Assembly: GCA_029379385.1 (NCBI GenBank)
Contig: CM055611.1
Coordinates: 2,728,001-2,792,000, forward strand
Source: Quillaja saponaria
Taxonomy: Eukaryota; Streptophyta; Magnoliopsida; Fabales; Quillajaceae
Reading direction: 5' to 3'
DNA: 64,000 nt
Each line of letters starts with the position of its first letter. Positions within the stretch are counted from its first letter, which is position 1. Position numbers and translations under genes: made by a program. The notes beneath the pieces are model-generated. The model did no database searches. It worked only from the letters and a program-made list of their open reading frames with translations, and had not been told where the DNA came from. Shown in pieces: positions 36,754-48,241 of the stretch.

Positions 36754-38050
36754 ACATACGAATATTCTATAATGTACATTAAATTATTAGGTTATAACAA
36801 TAATTTTAAAAAAAAAATACTAACAAGTCCTACTTGTTTATTTATTTATCAAAAGTACCACTAAATCTTATTGTTACTCTTCTCTTTTCAAATGAATCGT
36901 TATATAAATATATATATATTAATATTTTTCTCTAATTTTCTATATTTTTTTCATTAATATTAATATCATTTTTTTAGTTTTAAAATAATCTTTTTAATAT
37001 AATAAGAAAATTTTATAGTTGACTAAAACTAAGTTTGAATAATTGATAAAATAAAATAGGTTTTTCCTTTAATTTTTAAAATAGATAAGTGCAAAAACTT
37101 TAAAAAAAAAAAATTAATTATATAAATCTACTGATAAGAATAATTTTTTTTCCCTTTTTGAAGAAAAATATGAAAGGGCGTGATGAAAATATTTATTAAT
37201 TTTAAAATTTTATATTCTTTAATTGATTGATTATATCATAAATTTTGTAGTTTTTAAAAATTGCTATCTATATTCTAATTATATTTAATTCATATGAAAA
37301 TTTAAAAATAATAAATACAATTGGTCATATTGGTTAAAAAAAATGTTTATGTTTATTAGACCAACTTTATTTTATTTACTTTTCAAACTAATATTTAATT
37401 TATATAAATCAATTGCTTATTTTTTTTTTTCATGTTTTTGAATTTATCTTTTAAATTCATATAAATCTATATTTTTTATTGTTCATAGCATAAAAATTAA
37501 AGAAAAGTCAATTTATTATTCAATATTCAAACTTAGTTCTAATTACAAATATGTCAAATTTATTTATTTTTATTAAAAATATATTAAATAGAATATATTA
37601 ATATTTAAAAAAAAACTAAAAAGTTGAGAAAAACATTAAAAACAATTAAATACTTAGGACTCGAAGAAAAATTAAAAATATGATTTATTGGTACTTTTAA
37701 ATATGTTTTAAAAAATTATTATGTTACACTATTAACTTTTTATCTATTTTAAGAAAAATGATCGTTGATTTTTTAAAATTTTAGATCTATCTGAAACAAG
37801 ATATATAAAAAAATAAAATAATTAAATAAATATCTCAATTGTTATATAAAAAAATTAAATACGTATTACGAGAAAGTAACGAGATTAGGTTAACCGACTT
37901 TACTAAAAACTTGACCTCTTATTTCTGCTAAATATGGTGTCAATCATGACTTCGTGGTGGTGTGCTGATGCTTAAGGTAAAAGATCTGTCCCTAAGCATT
38001 ATAGTGCTTTGACTCATGCGTGGTTTGAGCATTAAGGTATCTCGTATATC
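36754..38050. other. Very AT-rich intergenic region
   Basis: Low-complexity A/T DNA with short poly-A and poly-T tracts and TA repeats. Nothing else was seen. Confidence 0.45.
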
Positions 38051-38650
38051 TATAATATATAATAAAATTGATACTTGAGAATTAAGAAAATAGTGAGCTA
38101 ACACTTATAATTGTAATATTCTACCATATCAGCTTTTGAAACAATTAAAAGCAGTTGACTGATTTGTCCTTTTCCTACCCCATTAATTTTATAACACATA
38201 TGATTCTAATTTTTTTCTTTGCCATATCAGCTTTTGAAAAAATAATAATTGGTAACTAACTTCTTTCTCTTTTCTTCTCCCCTAACAGCCGACTCATTTA
38301 TCTTTTCTTCTCCCTTACCTTATTAGTTTAAAACATCAGTTACCTAGTAAAAGTGCACCTCTTCACCCTTTCTTCTCCCACACCCCATTAATTTTACATA
38401 TCAATTAGCACAATCAAAATGCATGTTAGTTTCTATATTAATGTCACATCAACATTTGATATGTTCTATAAATAATAATAATAAGAGAGAGATTTTAGGA
38501 GTTAGTGAGATAATTACCCATTGATATATGTGATATAAACAATAATGAGAGAGATTTTAGGAGTTAGTGATGGTTTTAAATTTTAATGACTACATATGCG
38601 ATATAAATAGTAATAATTAAGATTTTAGGAGTTAGTATGTTACATATTAG
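38051..38650. repeat. Degenerate tandem-repeat tract
   Basis: CCATATCAGCTTTTGAAA occurs at 38126 and 38221, each followed by related pyrimidine-rich text (CTTTTCTTCTCCC, CCCATTAATTTTA). Farther right, AGATTTTAGGAGTTAGT occurs three times, at 38490, 38552 and 38620, with related GATATAAA..AATAAT spacers, giving units of about 62-68 bases. The left edge, TCTATAATATATAATAAAA at 38048, resembles a Helitron 5' start, but no 3' hairpin with CTRR was found. Confidence 0.55.
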
Positions 38651-39049
38651 TAAATAATAACATAAAAAATTTTCTTAATTAAATTAATAGCAAACCTCTT
38701 AATTTTCATAATTGCCTCTTCATTTTCTTGAATTCAACCAAAATTGTAGGTTTTACATGTAATTATAAGAGAAAATAGGAAATAAAAATATGGTGAGGGT
38801 CACCCATTCATTTCCTCTTCTCAGCAGTAAATAGCTCTCTTACTCCATCGCTGACTTCATGACGATCACTGAAACTTCAGTTGCAAAATTTCTTTTTTTG
38901 ATCTTGATTTGTAATTTGATTTTTGTTTCAATTATTTATTATTAGTTTAATTTTTTTGAATGTAATTTTCAAGCATGTTTTCAAGATCGAGAAGATCTTG
39001 ATTTTAGTTTTTGTTTTTTGATTGGAAATATAGTTTGATTTTTTTAGGA

Positions 39050-39211
39050 TCATAAACATGGGAAAGTGATCTTACTCAACTATGACCCTGATTACCAAAA
39101 AGCTATCAAGAAGACCAAGGACAAGCTAAGGGTTGCTATTGCCGAGAAAAACCTTACTTCAAATATGTTTCATCTAGCTTATGTATATTTTTCTTTCGCT
39201 CTTTTGCTCTA
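39050..39211 (+). other. Orphan exon-like coding fragment
   Basis: After a T-rich tract ending in TAG at 39047-39049, a frame starts GATCATAAACATGGGAAAG. It encodes a lysine-rich, protein-like stretch (GKVILLNYDPDYQKAIKKTK, then DKLRVAIAEKN) before drifting into AT-rich sequence and a stop near 39211. The acceptor-like border and balanced codons suggest a real or captured exon. I do not recognise the family. It lies about 500 bases before the GID4 pseudogene and may or may not be connected with it. Confidence 0.4.
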
Positions 39212-39390
39212 GTAAAGGATGCATGATCTAAGACTATATGTAAATATACTTGATTGTTTTGTGTGGGATGATTAATATTATTTTTTGGATTTCTTGTAGA
39301 GATAACATTATGTTTGGACCTTTGACATAGAAGCAAAGATTGGACATCCATTCGAAACCATAAAAAACCTAACTAAAGTTGCCCATTGAC

Positions 39391-39680
39391 CATCTCCTCT
39401 TGTCTCAAATTGATTGGTTTTCAAGAGTGAGACTCCAACATGGTATCAGAGCTAGACCCACAATCGATAGGTTGCCCTATTACACCCACACTTGACGATT
39501 GATCGGCTTACGAATGATAAGCTCTACCTCATGATTTATGATCTCCACGTTCCACCTGATGGGGGTGTCAATGTATGAACTCCTATATTGCTAAATCTAG
39601 AGGGATTTATAATCCTTATAAGTAAATAAGTATCTCTTCTTGTCACCAATTGATTGGTTTTCAAAAGTGAGGCTCCAACA
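39391..39680 (+). mobile_element. TRIM (terminal-repeat retrotransposon in miniature) remnant
   Basis: TGGTATCAGAGC at 39441-39452 is the classic primer-binding site complementary to initiator-Met tRNA. It directly follows a sequence ending GAGACTCCAACA at 39440. The same 50-base end recurs at 39631-39680 (ATTGATTGGTTTTCAA, then GTGAGGCTCCAACA). A purine-rich tract, GATGGGGGTG, lies just before a TGTATG start at 39572. The 3' LTR is therefore 39572-39680 (109 bases, TG..CA), the internal region only about 130 bases, and the 5' LTR is truncated to its last 50 bases (39391-39440). This is the layout of a TRIM element. It encodes nothing and needs help in trans. Confidence 0.85.
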
Positions 39681-41237
39681 ACCACCTTAATCAAAATGGT
39701 TTGATCAATCAGAAATGCCGGTTAGGGTGGTTGAGAGCTCCACAACTTCTCAGGTTTCAAGCACTTTAGTTCTTGCAATTCATTGTTTACGAAATACAAT
39801 TGCTTTAATTCACAGTTTTACTTCTTTTTTAATATATATATTTAAATTTCCAAAGTGATTGGAATGTCAATAGTTTGTTGCTATATTCTTAATTTCTTAT
39901 GAACATCTAAAACCCTTAAGATTAAAAATATCTATTTGTCTTATATAGAAATTTAGCAATTGTTATTTTTTGTTTTTGTGATAATTATTTATGTAGATGC
40001 AAATTCAGGACAAACATTGTCCCTACTTTTTACACTGCGCAGGACATGTTGGTCTTATGTTTTTTACTTTTGCTTCTATTTTGCTTTCTCTCTCAAAAAA
40101 TGTATGAGAAACAAAAAGGAATTTGAAAATTTGCTTATGAAATTAGAGTATTGTTTTTGGACATTTTCTTTCTCATTTTCTCTTAAGAGGCTAAATAATT
40201 GCATTAGAGAATCCATTTTTCTCGTGTATTCTACTGAAACCTTTGATTTTGTACTGTGTCATTATTGATTATCATATGAAAAATTTAAGGGCTGAGGATC
40301 CGATCAGCTGCCTAATATACATCGAGTATAAGCCGTATTATGATATGATTTTTAGTTAACTTGGGTATATCTAATGGTGTTATAGTCTCTCAATATTGGC
40401 ACTGCTACATTTTTTAGACCAATATGGCATGAATCCCATTTAACTTATGTTCGAGAAGCTGAGATTAGAAAGTAGGAATTTTCCATTTGCCATTTCCGTT
40501 TCTGCTTCTAGATAGCATTATATTACTTGGGATATCGGAAATTTATGTTAGATCAAGTTTTTTTTTTTGGAATAAAGGGCTAGCAATTAGAACGTTGTAA
40601 TTCCTATGTTAAATTTAATAAACCACTTAATCTATAAACTAAAATCAACCTTACCTGGTCTTACAATGTTTTGGTGTGCGCATTATAGTCATCAATTTGT
40701 TTAGACCCAAGGCTCACCTGGGCTCACTCCTAGCACTTCTCCTCAATTTGGTCATACCCATTTAGATACGTAACTCCTGGGAGCATCGTTTTGTGCTTTT
40801 TCTCAATGTGCTAGGCATGCACCTTTTTTACCTTACTAGTCAGGAAATTTGTGAACTTTTAGCGCTTCAAATTTAGTGTTTCAATATTTCTTTGAATTCG
40901 CTGTTTAAGATGAACATTTATTCTATATGGAGTATGCATCACCAATATTTTGTGTGTTACACCTAGGCTCCAAGATATCTCCCTACCTAAGTGCTCCTTG
41001 CATCTTTAACATCTTCAAGTGATCACATAGACGTTCCTTAATTCAGGCTTGCAGTGAGATTAATGATATAGCTGTATAAGAAGAAATATGAATGAAACAT
41101 GCATGTCAAGCATATTAAGATGCTCACCACCATTCCAATAACTACAAATGTAGGCTGTTTTGCTGAATATTGATTAAATCACTCAAAGCACTGAGCAAGA
41201 TGAGAATGAGAAAAAGAAATTGGAGTGAATCATCCTG

Positions 41238-41291
41238 CAAGTGATCAAGAAAAAATATAGCCGACAACTGATCAAGAAAAAATATTGCCAA
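41238..41291. repeat. Short tandem duplication (27-base units)
   Basis: CTGATCAAGAAAAAATAT occurs at 41268 and, with one change (GTGATC), at 41241. It lies in non-coding sequence within the GID4 pseudogene span. Confidence 0.6.
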
Positions 41292-42339
41292 CAAAAGTGA
41301 AAAATAATGAATGTTGGAATTTTGAGTAAGGGAGTGCACAACGGAACCTATATAACAAAAACTATCTATATTAAATATAGTGTGTGTGTAGTGAGACATT
41401 ATTTATATGATAACCGGAAATGTATGACATAAGTCATACAGAGCTCCTAAAAGAGATGATATTAGAATACTCTCAATATGAAACTTAGATTCTTAATCTT
41501 TGATTACTTCCTTGTTGCTACAACTCAATGACTTACGACTCACTTATATAGAAATGCCTAGAACTCTAAAATTCTCTTAACACTAATTATATTTATTGGA
41601 CTCAATCACCCACACACATCACTAGAGACATTCACCACACATAACTAGATACATTTACCACATATAACTAGATACACTTAACTTAATAGTTCTTGCATTT
41701 TTTCTTTCCTAGGCTCCACATTCAAATCCTCGAAATTATGAATTACCACAATTTCCAACAATCTCCTACTTCTCTTAATTTTTCCTATAATTACTATGAG
41801 CAATCGTTTATATTTATATGGTCACCTAATTTCCTATTCCTGCATTTTTATTCATTTATTTTATTATTACCATTACTTTTTCTTTTTGAATTTGAGGATG
41901 GTGGAACCTGTGGAAGAGGTTGCAGGCAGCCTCTATACGGAGTTATGATTTCTATTATATTCTTGTTGCATGAGTTGCAAACTTCCAGTATTTGCTTAAG
42001 CCATATATGTGTATAGCCTCTATATTCTTGTTGCATAGAGGGTGAACATCCAGATACAAGGATGTGACCTGGGTATCTTTGTGGCACTATGGAAGCTCTT
42101 AATCTTCCTATGGCAGGCACACCAGTAAGAAGTTTCCTCTTTTTCTTTCTTTCCTTCTTATTCATCTTTTCTTTTTTCCTTTCTAGGACAATATTTCAAG
42201 AGCATCAGTAATTGTACAAATATTATTTTTATTCTGTTAAACATATATTTTATATCTTTGTTATATGTTGAAACCATTTGAATAATCTTATATGGATTCA
42301 CTATAGCGAAGCATTTAGTAATTGAAACCAGGGTTTTAA

Positions 42340-43620
42340 GTAATTACTTCATCTTTGGCTGGTTGCCTCGTTCTAGATTTCCCGTTTAATATATTTAGTG
42401 TTCCCGTTGGGGGAGTTCTCGTCTGGTTTCCTTCTGGGTCCATGTTGTTCATTAAGTGTCTTAAGAGATTAGATGGGTGGAAGGGCGTTTATTTCTCTCT
42501 TTGGGTAGAATTACTCTTATTAGTTCTTGTCTTTCTAGTATTCACTTTTTAAGATTCCAATTATGGTGGAAAATAGCTTAAAACGTCTAATGCGAGATTT
42601 TATGTGGTCAAGTGAAGGGGATAGTAGGAGAAACCATTAATTAATTAAGACATTTGTTGTAAGTCTAAGTCTAAAGAGGGTTTGAAGTATTGCTAATTTG
42701 GTGTCCAAAAAGATTGTTTTGGTGGGCAAATGGCTATGGTGTTTTTCGCACTAGCTTGATTCACTTTGGCATATGGTGATTAAGAGTAAGTTTGGCCTTC
42801 AACGAAATGGTTGAGATGCCAAAGCCGATATGCTATTTTCTCATGCTAGCCCTTAAAGGATCATCTCCCACTGTATTTTCACTCTTTTCTCCTTTACTTA
42901 ATTTCAAAGTTGGTAATGGCACTCTATTCTTTTATGGGAGGATGTTTGGATTGGTAATAGATCTTTTGCTACTCTTTATCCTAAACTTTAATAGCTCTCA
43001 ACTCTTCATTTTACTCTTGCATGTTATCGCTTCTCGAACATCCCTGACATGCGTATTTGATCTATTGATTCTTGTAGATCCTTCTCCAATAAATCATTCT
43101 ATAATTTTCTTATTCAGGTCCAAACCCTTCATCTTTTCCCTTCACAAATTTATTTGGAAGGCTAAGGTTTCGTCGAAGGTTAAGGCTTTTGTTTAGACTG
43201 AAGTTCTTAATAGAATCAACACTAATAAGTAATAACTTGTTGCAGGTGCGGAGACCTTCAAAAGCATTAACCATGATGTTTGTGTTATGTGTTTCTTGCA
43301 TAACGAGACTAATGAGCATCTTTTTCTACATTGTTCTCTGGTTTGGATGTTATGGTGCCGACTTTACGATAGCTTCAACATCTCTTCGTTTGTGCTAGTT
43401 CCTTGCATGATCTTTTGATGACTCATTACCGGCACTTAGGGAGAATTATAAGGATCAGAGTGGTTGTGGAGTTGTGTTTTCTTTTCTGTGATCAGAGAGG
43501 TTGTGGAGTTGTGTTTTCTTTTCTGTGATTTAGGAAGTTTGGTTGGAACGTAATGTCTGAATTTTTTGTAACTATTATCTCTCATTGCCTGTTCTTTGGT
43601 TATAAGATTGTTTTTCATTC
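42340..43620 (+). mobile_element. LINE remnant inside the GID4-like pseudogene
   Basis: In fragments of all three forward frames the C-terminal part of a plant L1-type ORF2 can be followed. RLDGWKGVYFSL lies near 42460-42500. SLKRLMRDFMWSSEGDSRR lies at 42576-42636 and VGKWLWCF near 42723. HMVIKSKFG follows near 42775, then a GNGTLFF..EDVWIGN-type block near 42915. Last comes a zf-RVT-like region at 43190-43340 (NNLLQVRRPSKAL, FLHC). Many stops and frameshifts mark it as old. The segment 43436-43530 also contains a direct duplication (GTGGTTGTGGAGTTGTGTTT / GAGGTTGTGGAGTTGTGTTT). It interrupts the host gene between the YLCGTMEAL exon and the EGEIVD exon. Confidence 0.8.
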
Positions 43621-45150
43621 TTCCCTGCGGTGCTTAGTTCTGGAGCATTTCAAGGTGTTTTTTTAGTCAACATTCAACGTGTCCATGTGCAGTTGAGTAA
43701 TATTTTCAACAAAATAACATTAATAAAATTGTAGTTGCTTAACAAACTGTTTGTGCAACATGTCTATATTTTCTTCTTCTTCTTCTTTTTATTTATTTTT
43801 TATTTTTTTGTATCAGTTGAATTTCAATTTATTGGGCAATATGAGCTGGTATCAACTAGTGTTATTAGCAACTGGCCTTTTCAATGTTCAAATGGTTTTG
43901 CAAGAAATCACTATGTAGGCTAGCACTTGTTAGATGGCTATTTTAACTGGAGATTCTCATATGGTTTACTCTTAATCCTTGTCACTTTCCCATGCAGCAG
44001 TGACAAATATAGTATGCATGAAAATAGTCTTCGTTCTCTGCTCTTTCAGACTTTTGCTTTCAATGTCATAAGTATCCTGTATGGTATGCAAATTTGTTTT
44101 CAGATTTATTTAGTTAATTAGTTACTTTTCACTTCAATGATATCATTACAATGTATGATATGTTTGCTAGCAATTAACATAATTAAACTTTGCTTTTAGG
44201 GTAAAGTGTTGTAGGTTGCAAGTGTAGTCTTGGACATAATCCCAAAAATTGGAACGCTGTATTCCATGCACAAGTTATTTCCATAATATCCAAAATGAGA
44301 ACTTCTTTTTCCCTTTTTCTTTCCCCACAAATTTTACCTTGTACCTTCGAGAAGGGGAGATTGTTGACATCAAGAATTATACTTTCTTCACCGGAAATTG
44401 GGAAGCAACGTATGTTTCATTTTTTTATTTGTGAGAATGGATCATGTTTGAATAATACTGATAGTATTTGATATGAGTTCCCTATTGCTTTTGGAGTTTT
44501 GAAGTATATAACCTCTTTCTTTCTTTCTGATAAGTTTGTTATATTTGACAGACTAGAGGAGGATAGAAGGCACTGGACTAAGTTTCCATCCTTTTCTCCG
44601 CATTTGGTAAGGACTTAGGATCTCTGTGTTGTTTGTGTTACATGTTCTATTTTATTAAACCAATTTCAAAGCCAAGTGGAGGTCGATGGTGGCAAGTCTT
44701 TGAATCTGAGTAACCATCCTTACATATTTATGGTATCTTGGTCTGTTGGCTACTTTTTTTGAATTAGTTAAACCATTGCCCTTGTCAGTAAAAACTTGCA
44801 AAATTTCTTTAACTAGTGAATGGAAAGAGCAACATTTTGTAAATGTTAGAGCAAACTGTGGGTTAACCATAGCAGTATTTTGTTTTTCTTCTAGCAATGG
44901 TTCTATCAATGGATACTATTATGATCCTAATCGCAGGTTCTCTTCTCTTCCTTTTTCCTTATTGGTCATTGCATTCATTTTGTGACTCAGATCTTCAACC
45001 TTGATTGTGATTAAGACTACTAGTCATGGACTTTGGGTGCTGTGTTGTATATCATGTGGACCATTTTGTAGCCCTTTTCAGAAGCTTGAGTTGAAATCAA
45101 CTAAAGAGGGAAGATCAAGTTTCAATTTTTCATCATATGAGTTGCAATGA

Positions 45151-46495
45151 ACAAGGATATTGAAGTTCTGTATTGCTAAGCTCCAACAGTAAATAGGAAT
45201 GTTTTGGAACAACTGACTGATGCGCATCTGTTTGCTTAAGATACCAATAAAATGGTTGTTATAAAGTGTATTTCGGAAGATTGTTTAACCAATATTTGGT
45301 TTTTGCACTTGAATTTGAATTGTTGCAACAACTAATCGGGTGCAAAAACTTATAGTAGGTCATTTCTGCATCATAATATGATACTGACCTTCACTTTTCA
45401 TGCTACAACTAGCAACAATCTTGGTAGCATAAGTGCTCATTGGCATAAATGTGCATTTAGTGTGCCCTTTGTGATGATTCTTGGGGTTAGTTTGGCGTAT
45501 AGTATATAACATGATAATATAAAATTATCCACTTAGCTCTTATATAAAGTTTGACAGTAACATGATAGTATAGACTTATATTATTGACTTACTCTTATAT
45601 TATGCATAACAGTATAAAGCTATACAGTGGATAGAGGAAGGATAAGACAACAATATATATATAGCCATACAATTTAATATATTGAATAATTCTAAATTAT
45701 ACATTTACAAACGAGTTTTTAACGTCTTTCAATAAAGTGAACAGCATTGATGGAGCCAAGAAATTTTATGTGTGGGGATAAAAAAAATTTGCTCAATATT
45801 AAATTAGTTTGTTTAAACTAATATATTTTTATAAGATTTTTTTTTTAATAAAACTAATTGATTTGCCAAAAGTTATATTTTGAAGATCATACATACAAAT
45901 TTTCACATAGAATTTTATAAATATTTAATTTCTTTTCTTTTTTTAATCTTTATCCTAAACAATTGGACTCATCATCAAAAGGTGTTCTCCTTATATTGGT
46001 TCCATTGGTTCCTATGTTCGAATATCTAAGAGAAGCCATGAGGAGTAAAATCTTCATAAATTTCTTAGTTCTAACGTGGATAGAGTTGTCTTAGAAGTGG
46101 ATCAGTCGATGTTTTAATTTATGTAAATTATGTATTTTTATTTAGCTTTTAGTTAAACTTTAACTCATTTAAATCTAACTATAGATAGCATAAATGGTTT
46201 AAATATGTTAAGAATTTACATATATAAATAAATATATATATTACTATCAAATAATAAAAGTAAATAAAATGAGAGGATCTATATTTATAAAAATTTAAAC
46301 TAAATACTAATTCAATTTGATGCATATTATAATTTAGATATTTTCAAATAATGTTATTGATTTAACATTATATTCAAGTTTAATAAAATTCATAGTTATT
46401 TAATTAGTTTAATTTATTTTGTCAAAATCTATGGGGTCAATATATATATTTCATAAAATTGGTGGGTTAATTTTTAAATTTCCTACTATATCTTG
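45151..46495. other. Intergenic region with transposon traces
   Basis: After the pseudogene the DNA becomes AT-rich. Near 45752 the string GATGGAGCCAAGAAATTTTA, followed by TGTGTGGGG, resembles a dispersed plant repeat end, but I could not delimit an element. No gene was seen. Confidence 0.35.
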
Positions 46496-46951
46496 TATCA
46501 AGTTCGGCTCGTGTTCGTTATGGGATCCTGAGCCTAAGCTCGTTAAGGGTTAACGAGCCTAACTTTAAGCTCAAGCTCGGCTCGTTAAGGTTTTTTGAAA
46601 ATTATAAAAAAGTTTTGTAATTAAAAAGAGATGAACCCAAGACCTACTTGGTAAACATTTGTATAACTTACCACCAAACAAAGTTACAAATTATGATAGT
46701 TATTGTATATAAATAGATTTATTATAAATTTATATATAAATAAAAAAAAATTATTGAATAATATTAAACGAGCCAGCTCATGAGCTTACGTGCTGACCTT
46801 TAGAAAGATTGAGCTCGGCTCGTTGTACTAAATAAGCTCAAAATAAAGCTCCAAATAGGCTTATTTAGAAAACAAACCGAGCTTGATTTGAGCCCTTAAC
46901 GATTAACTCACGAGCTATTCATGAGCTAGCTTGGCTTATTACCATCCCTAC
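46496..46951 (-). mobile_element. hAT-like non-autonomous element, copy 2
   Basis: This is the reverse-oriented relative of 15102-15510. On the minus strand it starts TAGGGATGGTAATAAGCCAA and carries the same landmarks in the same order: GCTAGCTCATGAATAGCTCG, CGTTAAGGGCTCAAATC, CTCAATCTTTCTAAAGG, GGCTCGTTTAATATTATTC, and the central GTCTTGGGTTCATCTC. It ends in CGAGCCGAACTTGATAC. GAGCTCG/CGAGC motifs cluster near both ends. No coding capacity. Confidence 0.72.
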
Positions 46952-48241
46952 TCCCCAAACCTATAATCGATATATTTCCTTGCTTTCTATTCCATGTCAT
47001 TGGAAATATGTTATGCACCAAAAATAGTCTCATTGTAAAAGCAATTGGGTGAGTTAACAAGAATAAGGACTCCTTAGGTCCGTTAGAATTCTGATATCAT
47101 GGTTACGTCTCATCGTATTTTTATGATGTGCTTTAATTGTCTAAAGTGATTATGGACTGAGAAGATATTTATGTATAAATTACCAAAAATATATTTCTTA
47201 ATTGAAATATATTCTGTTGGTTTAAATTGATATATTTAGGAGAATAAAAATAAAAATAAAAAATAAAAATAAAAGATGTTCTACGAGCATAAAAGTTAAA
47301 AAAAAAAAGAGGTTGGACCATGTCTAATTGAGACGTGCAATGCAATGGAAAAGCATCCCCGTTGGGCCATTTCTTAAAAAGAAATGCTTGAGACACGGGT
47401 CTCCGCATGGCCACGTGTCTCCGAGAAGCGGGACGCATGACCAAACGGGCTCCCCATCTCATGCGGGGTTGTAAAAGCAATTAAGTATGAGTTTTTAAGG
47501 AATGCAGCTTTCTGTCTTACCGGTCACTAGTTTAGAAAGTGGGTTTTACTCTAATTTTTAACAAAATATGGGGCATGGTTCAAGTTTTAGCTTATTGGTC
47601 AGCAAACTCATTGAGTCTCTTTTTAATTTCGGCTAGTTTCAATGGTGTATTTGGTTGACAAGAGAGTTTATTAATTTCTCTAGTAGACATGGACATGGCT
47701 ATTTGTTGGTAGTAGTCATAGTGTACGTGTTTCCTTTAATGCATATTCTTTCAGGTCCACTTTCACTGGAAACTAATATTATTTACATATTCAATCAAAA
47801 AATATATTATATTTTTTTACATATTATTGGGACCCATGCACATAGAAATGTTAACTTTTTCCAAGTCTCAGTGCCAACTGTCAAAACCAAACCCATCCTA
47901 ATACGATTATAATGAAATGGGATGGTCCATTCCCAAAAACAGATTGTGATTGTAATGGTGAAAGTGAGTTGGATAGACATTTATGTAACACACACAGGCA
48001 CCATCGTCCTCGTGCGCTCACGCAATTGGTTACAGCGGTCAAAATAAAAACCTCATTTAGCATTTACCCACTTCATGAGGGACGTGTCTCCAATTTTATT
48101 TCCTTCTCTGACTCTTAACTACCAGACTCTGCAAATTAAGTACAAACCACAACAGTCCCACGTCCTCTTATATAAGAAACATTTCCATTACACACCAAAC
48201 AAACTCAAGAAAGTTGTAACTTCTGAGTTTTGGGTTTATAT
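46952..48241. other. Region upstream of the cyclin gene
   Basis: Mostly AT-rich. A GC-rich island at 47320-47470 contains two hairpins: CATTTCTT..AAGAAATG at 47368-47386 and GAGACACG..CGTGTCTC at 47390-47421. A CACGTG G-box core lies at 47412-47417 inside the second hairpin. A 103-codon minus-strand frame there is not protein-like. The cyclin promoter and leader are expected at about 48000-48241. Confidence 0.4.

Larger units (their letters stand above)
39715..45150 (+). pseudogene. GID4 / Vid24-like E3 ligase substrate receptor, decayed
   Basis: Segments of a GID4 (glucose-induced degradation protein 4) homologue appear in order. Exon 1, 39715-39753, starts MPVRVVESSTTSQ. A candidate degenerate exon lies near 39997. 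Another at about 42052-42130 has VNIQIQGCDL, then YLCGTMEALNLPMAGTP in a shifted frame. About 44340-44409 has EGEIVDIKNYTFFTGNWEAT; 44552-44606 has EEDRRHWTKFPSFSPHL; about 44668-44734 has VEVDGGKSLNLSNHPYIFM; about 44816-44936 has WKEQHFVNVRANCGLTIA and GSINGYYYDPN; 45072-45150 has PFQKLELKSTKEGRSSFNFS and the stop. GID4 proteins recognise Pro/N-degrons for the GID/CTLH ubiquitin ligase. Lesions seen: a frameshifting deletion after CDL, loss of a base before EGEIVD, a destroyed acceptor before VEVDGGK (CAAAG instead of CAGG), a frame clash before WKEQ, and loss of the GFYYV segment. A LINE occupies the large intron. Confidence 0.85.

Noticed and set aside
38490..38640. CRISPR-like spaced repeats
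   Set aside because: Three degenerate 17-base repeats with related spacers in plant DNA; a tandem-repeat tract, not a CRISPR array.
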